The notes below the pieces were generated by a model. It saw only the letters and a program-made list of their open reading frames with translations. It ran no database searches and had not been told where the DNA came from. Positions 43,594 through 55,254 of a stretch of DNA of 64,000 nucleotides are shown here, piece after piece. A program made the translations under genes and the position numbers. The first letter of the stretch is position 1; every line of letters starts with the position of its first letter. This stretch comes from Atherix ibis (taxonomy: Eukaryota > Arthropoda > Insecta > Diptera > Athericidae): assembly GCA_958298945.1 (NCBI GenBank), contig OY282609.1, positions 58,438,220 through 58,502,219 of the forward strand. The letters run 5' to 3'.

Positions 43594-45590
43594 AAACCTT
43601 GAATTTAATGCAAAAATAATGGATATCTTTTTACTACAACTTATATACGGAAATGTTTCAATACTGGTTTGGAAAGACGCTAAACGGTCTTGAGAAGTCT
43701 TCGCAACAATTTAGTTTTTGTTTTGGTTCTTAATCAATTCTATTTCTATTCGTTATGCTATTATTTAATAAAGAACTTTTAATTTTTCTTTGTAAAATCT
43801 AAAATTTAAAAAAAAAAGGGTGGATTGGGAAGTTAAGTTTGGAAATGACTATATTGCCTATATTTAAGGAAAAAAATTAAAAACTATATTGAAGGGAAAT
43901 TTTTTAGCTATATTTAAGGGAATATTTTTAACTTTACTTAAGGAAAAAAATTATTCAAGGATATTAGATTATATCTCTGAAATTTTTATAATAATTTTTT
44001 TATAAATTCTCTATATTTGATAATAAAGTACGTCTTTTTTAAATAAATCACAAATATTTTATTATACAATATATAATCACTGTAATGCGATAGTAGTTTT
44101 CCCCCCCATAAGATAACGAGCATATATTTTCACGAGTGCTTCTTGGTGGTACTTATTAAAATTCTATACACAGAAAGGATGCTTTTAAATTAGACATTAT
44201 AAGTAGGTGAAAAAGAATTTCTTTCATATTCTGAAATTGTATTCATGTTTATGTACAGATTTTCATTAATTCCCATAGTAATTAGTGAAGGGACGTCATT
44301 AGGATTATGCAATATAATCTCTGACTGTAAGTAACTTGTAATGAATTCCTTGAAAAGTATAGTCAGAAATGCAAAAATAATAATAATAATAACATAAAAA
44401 TGTTGCCCATTACGATAATCATTCTGCTAGTAGGTATTTAGTCATTTTATGATGGTCGTTCGAAGCATACGCAATAGGTTGATGGCATTTCCGAGTTCCT
44501 GGTTATGAAAACCAAAAGTTCAACTTCAAATAAATAACATCAAATAAGGTTAATTAGAGAATTTTTCTCACAGTCATTCGAAAAATTCTCTAATCATCCT
44601 TATTTGAGGTTTTTTTAGTTTAAAATATCTGCCGCCTATCTATAAATAAAAAAAAAGACATTCTAAGTGATCTAAAATCTTAGAAGTCTTGAATTTTTCA
44701 AAAACCCACTCGAAACTAATAGGAAATACCATCAAAAATGTCATAATTTCAAATTTATTAAGTTTTAAATGTAAAATCGTCCAAGCAACAAGTTCCGACA
44801 GCGAAAACCACAATATTTACCAATGACCTTTTCTCAACTTTAGAAGTTAAATGTCTAAATTAACATCCTTAAAATTAATTACCATAGATACAGACTAAAT
44901 GAATTAATAAAATTTTATTATTGTAAATACCACCCACACCACCTTTTTTTGGGGCAACAATTTAAATAAATAATTAAAATTGGTATGTTGTCGAGTTTTG
45001 AAAATTGTTTGAACAAAATTTAAAGGATTAAACTGATTTGAGAAGATTATATGTTGAGATTAATCGTTTGGATTTAAATGAACTTAGAGGAGATAATTTT
45101 GTTTAATTGCATGGATGGAAGGGGCTGGCTATCATCTAACATGTGGGTTTTTTATAAAATCAAACATGGAAAAATTGTTCGGCAGACTTTGAAAGAATTA
45201 ATAAAACTATCCGAATATGTTGTCTTACCGATGATGATCATTCTCGCCATTGGTGAGGATTTTCATGACAGCGTAAGGATGTTCTATTAGTATTTTCTAA
45301 TAGTTTTCCAATAATCATGATAATTTTCGTTTTCATTTGCTAACGCAGGTGCTCCCATAGAACGTAACCCAGTTTAGGAAATATTAAATATTATCATCCT
45401 CCATATGAGGAGATTTTGAGGTTCTTAATTGTTCAACTATGTATCCGAAAAGTAAACTAAAATGGTTTTTTAATGTATAAGATTTCTTACTGTGAATATA
45501 AATTAAAAATAATATTAGTCGAAAAACTCCAACGGATTTGTTTATAGAAAGTAATCCAAGAAGTCTAATTTAAGATGACTCTTCCGTATA
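43594..45590. other. AT-rich intergenic DNA
   Basis: No gene is supported. The 70-codon frame at 45078-45290 has no recognised motif. A hairpin at 44540-44607 is listed separately. Confidence 0.5.
44540..44607. repeat. Inverted repeat, 28-bp arms, 12-base loop
   Basis: Bases 44540-44567 pair with 44580-44607, matching at 26 of 28 positions (TCAAATAAGG and TTAGAGAATTTTTC on the left arm). It could be a small MITE remnant or a chance AT-rich foldback. The mixed composition of the arms makes pure chance less likely. Confidence 0.75.
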
Positions 45591-46366
45591 AATCTGAGTG
45601 GACCTTAGTGATTGCTTGTATTGTTCTTTAGCTGAGAAAATGTTATCGGATTATTGGCATAGACCATTAATTTAATGTAGTTCGATAGAAAGAAGTGTAA
45701 GATCATTGTGATTAGCAGACATAAGCATGTTTCGTAATAACGCGGCGTGGTAAGTCACATCGTCCCATTAGACGTTCAACTGCGACCTAGAAAATCTGTT
45801 TTTAATGCTCAATACCTCTCGCTATTGACAGTTACCATCACGCCAGCCTCATTTTGAAAGCAGTACGGCCCGATGATGTCGCCCGAGCAAAATCCGCACC
45901 AGACAGTAAGTTTTCCTGGATTCAAAGTAAGCTCCTGGAATTTGTTTGATTACTTTTCCTCCCAAATGCGAAAATTTGACTTATTTACGTAGGCATTCAG
46001 CCAAAAAAATACGCTTTGATACTGAAAATGATTTTCTTACCAAATCTGGGATTCATTTCTAACTAGTCAAGGACCCAACGCTTCTCATGGTCTTTTGGCT
46101 TTAGTTATTGAGTCACTTGAATTTTATTGTATATTAATGTAGACCCAAGTTTTTTTTGCAATATTCGCCAAGTTGAAGTTGTAAAGAGGCTCCATCATTT
46201 CTAAACGACTCGAAATTGAGAGGTTATGGTCTTCACCTTCAAAAGTATAAAAATGGCTGCGTTTTCATTTCAAACGTCAAAGTAATAGGCTGTCAAAAAA
46301 GTAACGTTCCTATTTGAGAGCCCCTTTAGGAAGCTAATGTGAACATGTTGTTGTGAAGAGCCCATA
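45591..46366 (-). repeat. Tandem duplication unit 1 with DD41D mariner remnant
   Basis: This is the first of two head-to-tail copies of about 776 bases. Bases 45780-46320, read on the minus strand, derive from a DD41D mariner: TVWCGFCSGDIIGPYCFQNE followed by AGVMVTVNSERY, then broken frames. The unit also includes about 190 bases of unrelated flanking DNA, so the duplication happened after the mariner inserted. Confidence 0.88.
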
Positions 46367-47136
46367 AATCTGAGTGGACCTTAGCGATAGCTTGTATTGT
46401 TCTTTAGCTGAGAAAATATTATCGGATTATTGGCATAGACCATTAATTTAACGTAGTTCGATAGAAAGAAGTGTAAGATCGTTGTGATTAGCAGACATAA
46501 GCATGTTTCGTAATAACGCGGCGTGGTAAGTCGCATCGCCCCATTAGACGTTTAACTGCGACCTAGAAAATCTGTTTTTAATGCTCAATACCTCTCGCTA
46601 TTGACAGTTACCATCACGCCAGCCTTATTTTGAAAGCAGTACGGCCCGATGATGTCGCCCGAGCAAAATCCGCACCAGACAGTAAGTTTTCCTGGATTCA
46701 AAGTAAGCTCCTGGAATTTTTTTGATTACTTTTCCTCCCAAATGCGAAAATTTGGCTTATTTACGTAGGCATTCAGCCAAAAAAATACGCTTTGATACTG
46801 AAAATGATGTTCTTACCAAATCTGGGATTCATTTCTAACTAGTCAAGGACCCAACGCTTCTCATGGTCTTTTGGCTTTAGTTATTGAGTCACTTGAATTT
46901 TATATTAATGTAGACCCAAGTTTTTTTTACAATATTCGCCAAGTTGAAGTTGTAAAGAGGCTCCATCATTTCTAAACGACTCGAAATTGAGAGGTTATGG
47001 TCTTCACCTTCAAAAGTATAAAAATGGCTGCGTTTTCATTTCAAACGTCAAAGTAATAGGCTGTCAAAAAAGTAACGTTCCTATTTGAGAGCCCCTTTAG
47101 GAAGCTAATGTGAACATGTTGCTGTGAAGAGCCCAT
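46367..47136 (-). repeat. Tandem duplication unit 2 with DD41D mariner remnant
   Basis: This unit is nearly identical to 45591-46366. It differs by about 2-3% of positions and a 5-base loss (TTTTATATTAATG against TTTTATTGTATATTAATG). At the junction with unit 1 there is only a short AT overlap. The same truncated DD41D coding sequence is present on the minus strand. Confidence 0.88.
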
Positions 47137-48239
47137 GTAAAAACAATTGATAATAATAGAAGGTCCTTCGATCATTGGATTAAAAATAAGAAATAGTTTT
47201 GGTTTCGAAAAACATCTTCTATTGTTCCAGTGGGTTACCATTTAGTAATTTTTGTCTTTTGGAGTATACTATGTGGTTGGTTACCTTTGGGCTTAACGCA
47301 TCCACGTACCTGAGCTACTATGAGATTTTACGAGAGACCCATTGGAAGTGGGTACGAAATGGGTTTGTCAAAAATATTTCCGATTAATGTTGACGGTGGG
47401 AGCGCGGGTGTAATTCTATCATTATATTTACCTTTGAATTTAAAAAAGTATGAAGTTAGCGACGGTCGTATAGTTATACCACGAGAAGTCCTTCACAGTG
47501 CATACACCAAAGTGTAAAGGGAAAACTAAAGTGCTCTTCAAATAAAATTTTTGAACAAAACATGTAAAAGAATTATATGATCATCTGACCTCTTATCTTT
47601 CAGTAATACAAGGAGGCATAATTTGGTAACGATATGAACCCAGTTAGTCTGAGAGATCCTTCACTATGCATCTATGGAATTAAGCATACCATGTATGAAA
47701 ATTGGGTATTCTTTGTGATCATGTTGCTGCCAGGGCATTTTGAGTTAAAAGGAAGACATTTAACGATTTTCAATTAACAAAAATTTTGATCTAAGAAAAT
47801 TCAAATTTAGGAAATACTAAAATTTTGAGTGACAATATATTTTTGAACGGTAATAGCAAAGAAAATTAATTGAACTGAATATAATTATGGTAAAATAAAT
47901 TTGAGCCTATGTGTATATGAGGCAAAATAAATTTTGACAGAATAAATTTCGATATATACAATTATATAAATATTGTAGCAAGCAGGTTTTATGACAAAGA
48001 CGCAACAATGACAGGAGAGGAACACGTGAGAGTTCTTATTGGCGTTTCTCTATGAAATAAGTAATTTTGACGCTTTAAAAGATGTCTTCGTGAATTCCTC
48101 TTTAAACGCCAATAAGTAATTATTGGGACAGAAGCAAAGAAGATTATAGTGATAGGATAATCGAGAAAGATACGTTTTATAACGAGTAACACACAAATCA
48201 TAAACATAAGGAACACTTAAGACACGATCAATAGCTTTG
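47137..48239. other. Intergenic DNA
   Basis: Overlapping plus frames at 47199-47387 and 47320-47517 have fairly balanced composition (INVDGGSAGVILSLYLPLNL) but match nothing I recognise. I see no other feature. Confidence 0.4.
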
Positions 48240-50060
48240 TTAGGTTAGAGTGGCTGTCGACTGTTTCATTCGGATACACACGTGATCATCGGAGCTGATG
48301 CCACCCTAAGAACTAATTGGATGCGAGTCCAAATTACTTTGGATCAGAGTTCTGTGATAACGATAAAATCACCCAAGAAAATGTCACTCAGAGTTCTTCT
48401 TCTGAGCAATGTGAAGTCTGGGTATAAACAGAAAATAAGAGAAATGGTCTCCTCTTCCTTTTCGTCTTTACAGATACGACAGAAGTTGTTTGCGGGGATA
48501 CCTAGTCATCTAGCGTATCTTTCTAATATGCAATGACTTGTAATGATACCGACCAGCATGCTAATGTGAGACCTACTGAGACCTACTAAGTTCGGCTGAA
48601 AAGTTTATAAGGTTGAAAAGTTTATAAATCTACTTAATTAGATCACAAAGCACCATCCTTCAAATGATTCCTGTCAAAATTTGACAGCAATCGGTCGATT
48701 GGTTCGTGAGATATAGCTTTTTAAGTGAAGCAACTTTTGTTATTGAAAAAAAAATGGATAAAGACGAATTTCGTGTATTGATAAAGCATTGCTTTTTGAT
48801 GAAAAAAAATACAGTGGAAACCACAGCATGGTTTGACAAACGTTATCCGGACTCTGCTCCAGCTATTTCAACTGTGGAATATTGGTTTCGTCAATTTCGA
48901 ACTGGTCGTACGAGCACAGTTGATGCAGAACGCAGTGGACGCCCAAAAGAGGTGATTACGGCAGAAAACATCAAAAAAATCCACAAAATATTTTTAAATG
49001 ACCGTAAAGTGAAGTTGAGCGAGATAGCTGAGACTCTGAAGATATCGAAAGAGCGTGTTGGACATATCGTGCATGAATATTTGGGCATGCGAAAGCTGTG
49101 TGCAAAGTGGGTACCGCGTGAGCTCACTGTGGACCAAAAACAACAACGTGTTGATGATTCTGAGCAGTGTTTGGAGCTGTTCAAGCGCAATAAACCCGAA
49201 TTTTTGCGTCGATATGTGATAATGGATGCAACATGGCCCCGTTACTACACTCCAGAGTCCAATCGCCAGTCGGCAGAGTGGAGAGCGAGCGACGAACCGA
49301 ATCCAAAGCGTGGAAAGACGCAACAGTCGGCTGGCAAGGTGATGGCGTCTGTATTTTGGGATGCGCATGGTATAATATTCATTGACTACAATATCTCCAG
49401 AAGGGACAGACGATCAACAGCGACTATTATATAGCATTATTGGATCGTTTGAAGAAAGAAATCGCTAAGAAACGACCTCATTTGAAGAAGAAAAAAGTGT
49501 TGTTTCACCAAGACAATGCACCGTGTCACAAGTCGTTGAAAACGATGGTCAAACTCAATGAATTGGGCTACGAATTGCTTCCCCATCCACCGTATTCTCC
49601 AGATCTGGCCCCCAGCGACTTTTTCCTATTTGCAGACCTCAAGAGAATGCTCGCTGGCAAGAAATTTAAGACCGATGATGAAGTGATTGCCGAAACTGAG
49701 GCCTATTTTGAGGCAAAACCGAAAGAGTACTATAAAAATGGTATCGAAAAGTTGGAAGATCGCTATAATCGCTGTATCGCCCTCGAAGGCACCTATGTTG
49801 AATAATAAAAATGAATTTGGCACATTTTTACTGTGCTACCTTATAAACTTTTCAGCCGAGCTTAAGCGTTCTGTTCTCTTTTGATCTAGCTTAGGCTAGA
49901 TCAGCTTTATTGAACTCAGCAAAAATGAAGTGTGTAGCCGTCTTCATATTCATGTATACCTCCTCTGAGCAGTAGGAGAATACAGTCTGGTACCATTTCT
50001 GGCTTACTCATCTGCTTTACAGTTTCCTGCGGTTTCATTTTATAAAAAAAAACGAAAAAA
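48240..50060 (-). pseudogene. LINE 3' portion, split by a mariner
   Basis: Read on the minus strand, 50055-49865 gives GNCKADE followed by ARNGTRLYSPTAQ, an RNase H end of a LINE ORF2. Beyond the mariner, 48587-48240 continues with ISMLVGIITSHCILERYAR, LGIPANNFCRICKDEKEEET and the final region RRRTLSDIFLGDF. The cysteine pattern CxxC followed by EEEETxxxxxxxC is the usual C-terminal knuckle of jockey/R1-type LINEs. Stops and frame changes make it inactive. Order and strand on both sides of 48589-49862 agree with a single insertion that was later interrupted. Confidence 0.75.
48589..49862 (+). mobile_element. irritans-type (Himar-like) mariner, nearly intact
   Basis: The element is 1274 bp, flanked by TA (48587-48588 and 49863-49864), with ends AGTTCGGCTGAAAAGTTTAT and, inverted, AGCTCGGCTGAAAAGTTTAT. 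The transposase starts at ATG 48754 (MDKDEFRVLIKHCFLMKKNT). The 242-codon frame has a helix-turn-helix, SGRPKEVITAENIKKIHKIF, KISKERVGHIVHEYLGMRKL, CAKWVPRELTVDQKQQRVDD, RYVIMDATWPRYYTPES (first D; the usual MDETW is MDATW) and KVMASVFWDAHGIIFIDY. A five-base insertion near 49390 breaks the frame. Sequence then continues in frame from LQKGQTINSDYYIALLDRL through 49440-49805 with LFHQDNAPCHKS (second D) and SPDLAPSDFFLFADLKRML (third D) to the natural end ALEGTYVE. The left end repeats the inner terminal repeat (GGTTGAAAAGTTTATAA). It has the fewest defects of the mariners here. Confidence 0.95.
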
Positions 50061-50069
50061 AAGTAATTT

Positions 50070-50542
50070 CGTTTCTTTTATAAAAATGAAAGACGATTTT
50101 CTTATATTTTATTCAATTAAATATTGTCCAGTCTAATCTAATACCTTTTGCCATCTTTCTGACAGTAGCATGATTCCACGCTCATAAAATTTTTGTGGTG
50201 CATCTTCGAGATCAAAATTGCTGGATCGAAATTTTGCAAACCAGTTTTGGCTCTTCGAGATCAAATTTCCATATACGTATACACCGAATAATTTTTTTCT
50301 TGTGTGAACAGCATTTTTATCTTTTCTATAGTAAAAAAGTAAAATATGCCGAAAATGCTGTTTTTCACTTTCCATATTTAAAAGGATATCAACAAAAAAC
50401 TACTGTGAAGAATCAAGCAAGCCTTGCTATGTCAGCTGTCAAAATACATATGATTATGCCACTTAAGTGTGAAGTTGGTTGTGAAAAAATACAATTAACT
50501 CCTCTGTTGGAAAACAAAGAAACTACTTCCCGGACAACCCAA
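50070..50542 (-). mobile_element. Deletion derivative of mellifera-type mariner
   Basis: The right end, read inverted, is TTGGGTTGTCCGGGAAGTAG, next to TA (50543-50544). The left side keeps AAAGTAATTTCGTTTCTTTT but has lost the outermost bases. On the minus strand one open frame (50375-50133) joins the N-terminus MESEKQHFRHILLFYYRKDK and SQNWFAKFRSSNFDLEDAPQ directly to the C-terminal KFYERGIMLLSERWQKVLD. The catalytic core is removed cleanly and the frame stays open for 80 codons. It is the same family as 22643-27179 and can only have moved with transposase supplied by another copy. Confidence 0.88.
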
Positions 50543-50704
50543 TAGAAAAACTAAAAATCAACAATTTGACTTGTACTCGAAATATATTTTTTTTGCGTTA
50601 TCTCGGATACTCTTCAAAATCTCCTTGCTATAAATAAACTTTGCTGATTAGAATGGAATTTGATGGAAAAAAAGCTTGCTTCCCATTAAAATATCAAAAT
50701 AATA

Positions 50705-51600
50705 GGGTTTCCAATAAGAGTGATATGATTTCTAAGTGACGTTTCGGCCATTTGTAATATGCCATGATCTGTCATTTTTTTCATTGTATTCAGTAATGTT
50801 AACAATTTCATCGTGGAGAGATATACGCAAGAACAAAGTTTACAAATTATTCAATTTTATTATCAAAATATTCGTTCTCCAATTGCAACTTTTCGTGCGC
50901 TCACTTTCATCTGAGTGGTGCGGTAAATAAACAAAACTGTCGATTCTGGTGCGAAAAAAATCCCCAGATTATTCATGAACACCCATTACATTCACCTTAA
51001 TTGACTGTTTGGTGTGATTTTTGGTCTGGTGGAATCATCAGTCCGTACTTCTTTCGAAATAAAGCTGGTAACACAGTTACTGTCAACGGAGATCGATGAT
51101 TACCAACTTTTTATGGCCGAAATTGGAAGAAGTTGATCTTGACAACATCTGGTTCCAACGAGACGGGGCTACGTGCCACACAGCACATGCAACAACCGAA
51201 TTATTGCGAGAAAAGTTTAGAGATTCGATTATTTCAAGAAATTGTGACATTGAATGGCCTCCAAGACGCTATGATTTAACACCATTAGACTATTTCTTGT
51301 GGGGTTATTTGAAGTCATTGGTCTTTAGCAATAAACGAGACTCTTTTCAAGCTTTAGAAGTCAATATTGAACGTGCTATTCATGACATACGACTTGATTT
51401 AGTGTAAAAAGTGCTCGAAAATTGGGTTCATCGAATTCGTTCCTGCAAAAGAAGTCGTGGAGGCCATTTGAATGACGTTTCATTCAGAACTTAATTGTAT
51501 CGATCGTACTTTACATTAAAAAAAACCATTTGAATTTCCTTAACAATTAGTATGTTCTTTTTTTTTGAAAAGAAATCATATCGCTCTTTTTGGAAAACCC
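50705..51600 (+). mobile_element. DD41D mariner, internally deleted, both ends kept
   Basis: The element is 896 bp, flanked by TA (50703-50704 and 51601-51602), with ends GGGTTTCCAATAAGAGTGAT and, inverted, GGGTTTTCCAAAAAGAGCGA. After the left end and 5' region, most of the N-terminal coding part is missing. From about 50990 the frames read LTVWCDFWSGGIISPYFFRN and NTVTVNGDR, and from 51096 LWPKLEEVDLDNIWFQRDGA (second D) and CDIEWPPRRYDLTPLDYFLW (third D, 41 residues later), to DIRLDLV and a stop. The first aspartate block is not visible. Its termini differ from those of the DD41D element at 29770, so at least two DD41D families are present. Confidence 0.88.
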
Positions 51601-51602
51601 TA

Positions 51603-53893
51603 TATTGAGTTTCCAATAATTTACAATTCAAATAGCTTCCAATGATAGTTTTGCGATTAGTTGGAGTTAGTTGTTTTTTAACCAAAAATTTCATTATTTA
51701 ATCACCAAAAAAAATTGTACTCATTTTTTATTATTTTCAAACTCAAACTAAAGGGATTTAGTTAATAAAAATAAAAAAAACAACAAATTTTATCCCTAAA
51801 TTTTCTATAAACTTTTGTCATTTGTCTTTTACATCGAGTTCGTTATTTTCCCTTTATTTTATATCAGTAACTATCTGTAAGGATTAAGGACCTTTTATTT
51901 TGACCAAAAAGGATTAAAATTAAAAATTGAAAACATGCTTTTGAATAATTAATTAATTGATTTTTTTATTTAAACTTATCTCTTTAGTTTTGAATAAAAA
52001 AAAAAGATAAAATGGTCAAAGATCAAGATAAACTTTTATGAAAGACTCTTTGACCTTTTCAAGTAGTCCTGTCGTGTCATTAGATGAATGGGATGATGGT
52101 GGTGGCTTTATACTGACTATTCTCTGTTACCAATAATTCCTATAATTATCGTAGACATTTTCACATAGTCAACGATAATACTCGTAGTTTTGCACCACAA
52201 ATACACAATCTCACAAACATAATTTTTTATCATTTGACCAAACGATTATCATACTCCGATTGTATTCGTTTAATAGATTTAAGAGGGAATTGATATATAG
52301 AAAAATACTACAAGTGGAGGTGGATAGTTGGATAGCAAATATTCAGTAGGAGTATGGGAATGGGAGCTTGTTAACATTATTTATTACTCGAATGTTTCCT
52401 TATTTTATTTATCATAGTCGTATGGGCACAACCGTGTATAAAGGATAAAATTTCGGCGTGGGTTTTTTTTTTTTGTATATGTACATAATGTGAAAATTTC
52501 CCAATGTTGATAATATGAGTACGTACCAAATCTGTACATTTTTATCGATGCTTTCTACCCTCGTCAAATCGGTGAAAGCGAATGAATTAGTGTACGTTTC
52601 CATGTCGTGCCATATGTTGTTCGATGGAAGTATGAAAAATACGCAAAGAATACATATTCGAAAGTTAATCTAAAAACTGTTCAAATGCGGTTCAATTTAA
52701 GTGTGAAGTTAGGTGGGTGTTGTTATGTAAATTGAATTTGCTTTTTTGCTTCTTCTTCTTTTTTGTAAACTTTTCATGGAAAAAGTTTTTCTCACCATCT
52801 TCACCATTGAGTATCCATTTTACTTTCAATATTCATTCTTACCTATTACTACTCAGCAACTAAACCGATAATTTCTTATTTTTAAACTTATACAAAATAC
52901 CAAAAAAAAAAAAAAATTATATTCTCAATGAATAAAGTTTAACGTAATACAATATAGAAAAAAAAAATTGTCGTAGAGAATTTGTTATGGTGAGAAGTGA
53001 AAATGCATTTGACTGTGTGTGTCATCACTTTATCATCCTTTCAGGTATTTCTGGTCTATCAACATAATGAACGGAATTCTATTCGCTTTAAGCTGATTCC
53101 ATCGTCTGACGGTGATAGTTGGTAAACATTGTTGTCCACTTTTCCATTGTAAGCTTTTGTCAAGTAATTTAGTTCTCGGAATTTCCTGTCGCATCATATT
53201 CACAATTCAAATTCCAGGAATCCAATATTTAATTGAGTCACACCTTGTTGTGTACAATTGATACAAATGGGAATAATGAATATTCACCCTATTCGCCCAC
53301 CTATTCTCCCCATCACTAACAATAATAATCATCGCTTCATTTTATACAGCTAGCTAATTAGCTAGAATAAAAGAAAGAGAATTAAAGGATATGGTGTGTT
53401 AACCCCACAGTACCGTTTCTGCCCACTTCCTCTTGCACTATTCCTTGAAGTTGATACTATTCGAAAAGTGGTACGAGTACTTGTTGTTCATCCGTCATCC
53501 CCATACGACTACTGGAGCATATACGATATTAAATTGGATTTTGTCCTTGTATCACGGTCGGCTGGGTCATCCTGCCCTATTTGGTTGATTTCATTCTCCT
53601 AACTAGGTCACATACAAAATTCCATTGAATGTTATATTAATAAAATTCGTATATTTTTTTTGTGGCCTATTTTACTTGCCGAAAAATCCTTAACATATGT
53701 TTCAGTTAAGAGCCCCTTGGGGTGGGTTATTATTGGTTTTATTATTACACTTTTTTTCTGAATAATATTTTTCTTTTAAAGTTTTATTTATTTTCAAGAG
53801 GAATAGTTTTATGCTATGTTTTTTGTTGATATATAATTTTTGTTTGGCTTTTTCGTCATAGTAATTATTAAAGTACTTCTCCTTTTTACTTCA
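51603..53893. other. Intergenic DNA, AT-rich with moderate patches
   Basis: No gene is recognised. The 68-codon plus frame at 53396-53602 (MLTPQYRFCPLPLALFLEVD) has ordinary composition but no motif. One splice-bounded segment at 53045-53121 is listed separately. Confidence 0.45.
53045..53121 (+). other. Candidate short internal exon, unknown gene
   Basis: A pyrimidine-rich stretch ending in TCATCCTTTCAG precedes 53045. The 77 bases that follow translate as VFLVYQHNERNSIRFKLIPS followed by SDGDSW, and end in a GTAAAC donor-like string at 53122. The composition is less AT-rich than the surroundings. I recognise no family, and 26 open codons can arise by chance. Confidence 0.2.
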
Positions 53894-53895
53894 TA

Positions 53896-55000
53896 CGAGG
53901 GTCATTCAACAAGTACTTAGCCTCACCGCCCGATGGAACTGCTGTCACAAAAGAAATTTACCATCGTGCAGTACATTTTTTTAGTAGCCTACTGTCAAAG
54001 TTTCAGTCGATTCCCTTCTTAGTTTTGTTTTGAGAGCCTTTGAAAGCGAGCGTGTCGGTCGGTTGCACAAAAATGGAAAAAGAACAATATCGTTCGGTGA
54101 TTAGATTCTTGTTTTTGTAAGGGAAAACGCGCAGCAAAATCAAAGATCGCTTGGATGCTGTGTATGGTGACTCTTCTCCTTCGATGGCGACCGTCAAGAA
54201 TTGGTTCAACGAGTTCGTTCGTGGCCGCACGTCGGTTTTTGATGAGCCACGCCCAGGTGCCCCGAAAACGGCTGCTACGGAGGAAAACGTTAAAAAAGTC
54301 CACGATTTCGTGTTGGCAGACCGTCGATTGAAGGTGCACGAGATAGCTGAGACTGTGGGCATCGCAGTAGGAATGGTGCATCATATTCTACACGAAGAAC
54401 TGGAGCCGCGTTTGCTCACACCGGAAAACAAGCGCAACCGTGAGACCACATCGGCGACGTGTTTGGCGCTGTTTCAGCGCAATCCAGCGGAGTTCTTGCG
54501 TCGTTTCGTTACCGTCGACAAAACATGGATTCACTGGTACACACCAGAGACCAAGAAACAGTCGAAACAGTGGACTTCACCCGGCGAATGTGCTCCGAAG
54601 AAGGCGAAGACTGTTCGATCGGCCGGAAAGGTGATGGCCACCGTTTTCTGGGATTCACAAGGTGTGATCCACATCGATTACCTCGAGAAGGGTAAAACAA
54701 TCACGGGGCGCTACTATACTGACTTATTGGGCCGATTTGACGTCGAATTGAAGGAAAAGCGGCTCCGCTTTGCGAAGAAAAAGTGCTGTTCCAACACGAC
54801 AACGCGCCGGCTCACACCTCCGCCGTCACCATGGCCAAAGTGGTCGAATTGCGCTACGAATTGCTGCCCCATGCACCGTACTCTCCAGATTTGGCCCCCT
54901 GTGACTACTTTTTGTTTCCAAACCTGAAAAAATCACTCGCCGGGAATAGATTTGGGTCGAATGAGGAGGTCATCGTCGCCACGGAGGCCTATTTTGCTAT
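53896..55000 (+). mobile_element. Mariner family B, copy 2, 3'-truncated
   Basis: The left end CGAGGGTCATTCAACAAGTA follows TA at 53894-53895. Coding starts at ATG 54073 (MEKEQYRSVIRFLFL) and meets a TAA at once where copy 1 has a glutamate codon. From 54151 a long frame gives MATVKNWFNEFVRGRTSVFD, KVHDFVLADRRLKVHEIAET, FVTVDKTWIHWYTPETKK (DETW reads DKTW) and KVMATVFWDSQGVIHIDYLE. At FAKKK it shares the one-base loss of copy 1. The correct downstream frame is open from 54783: LFQHDNAPAHTSAVTMAKVV (second D) and YSPDLAPCDYFLFPNLKKSL (third D). A 30-base in-frame loss removes GMRKLSARWV. The element breaks off at about 55000, so the right terminus is missing. Confidence 0.93.
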
Positions 55001-55250
55001 GGAAATCATAATAACATTCACTGAGGAGTTAAAACCTAGTAAAATTAGATTTCACTTCTGAGAGAAAATTCTGGGCTTTGTGCTAGAAAAATATTTAGCT
55101 GAGGCCCAAAGTCTAGAATTTGTCACCAATTTTTCAGTGTGGTATGCGAAAGTTTTTTTACTAGTAAAAGAGGATCGGGAGCAAATAGATCCTCGATTCT
55201 CTTTGTAAATAAATTTCGAAGAGTGAAATTCAGTGTCTATCTTACTTATT
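55001..55250. other. Short unannotated interval
   Basis: I see no supported feature here. Confidence 0.4.
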
Positions 55251-55254
55251 ATAA

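Noticed and set aside
47199..47517. Two overlapping frames with fairly balanced composition
   Set aside because: No family is recognised and there is no splice or start context. Left as unannotated intergenic DNA.
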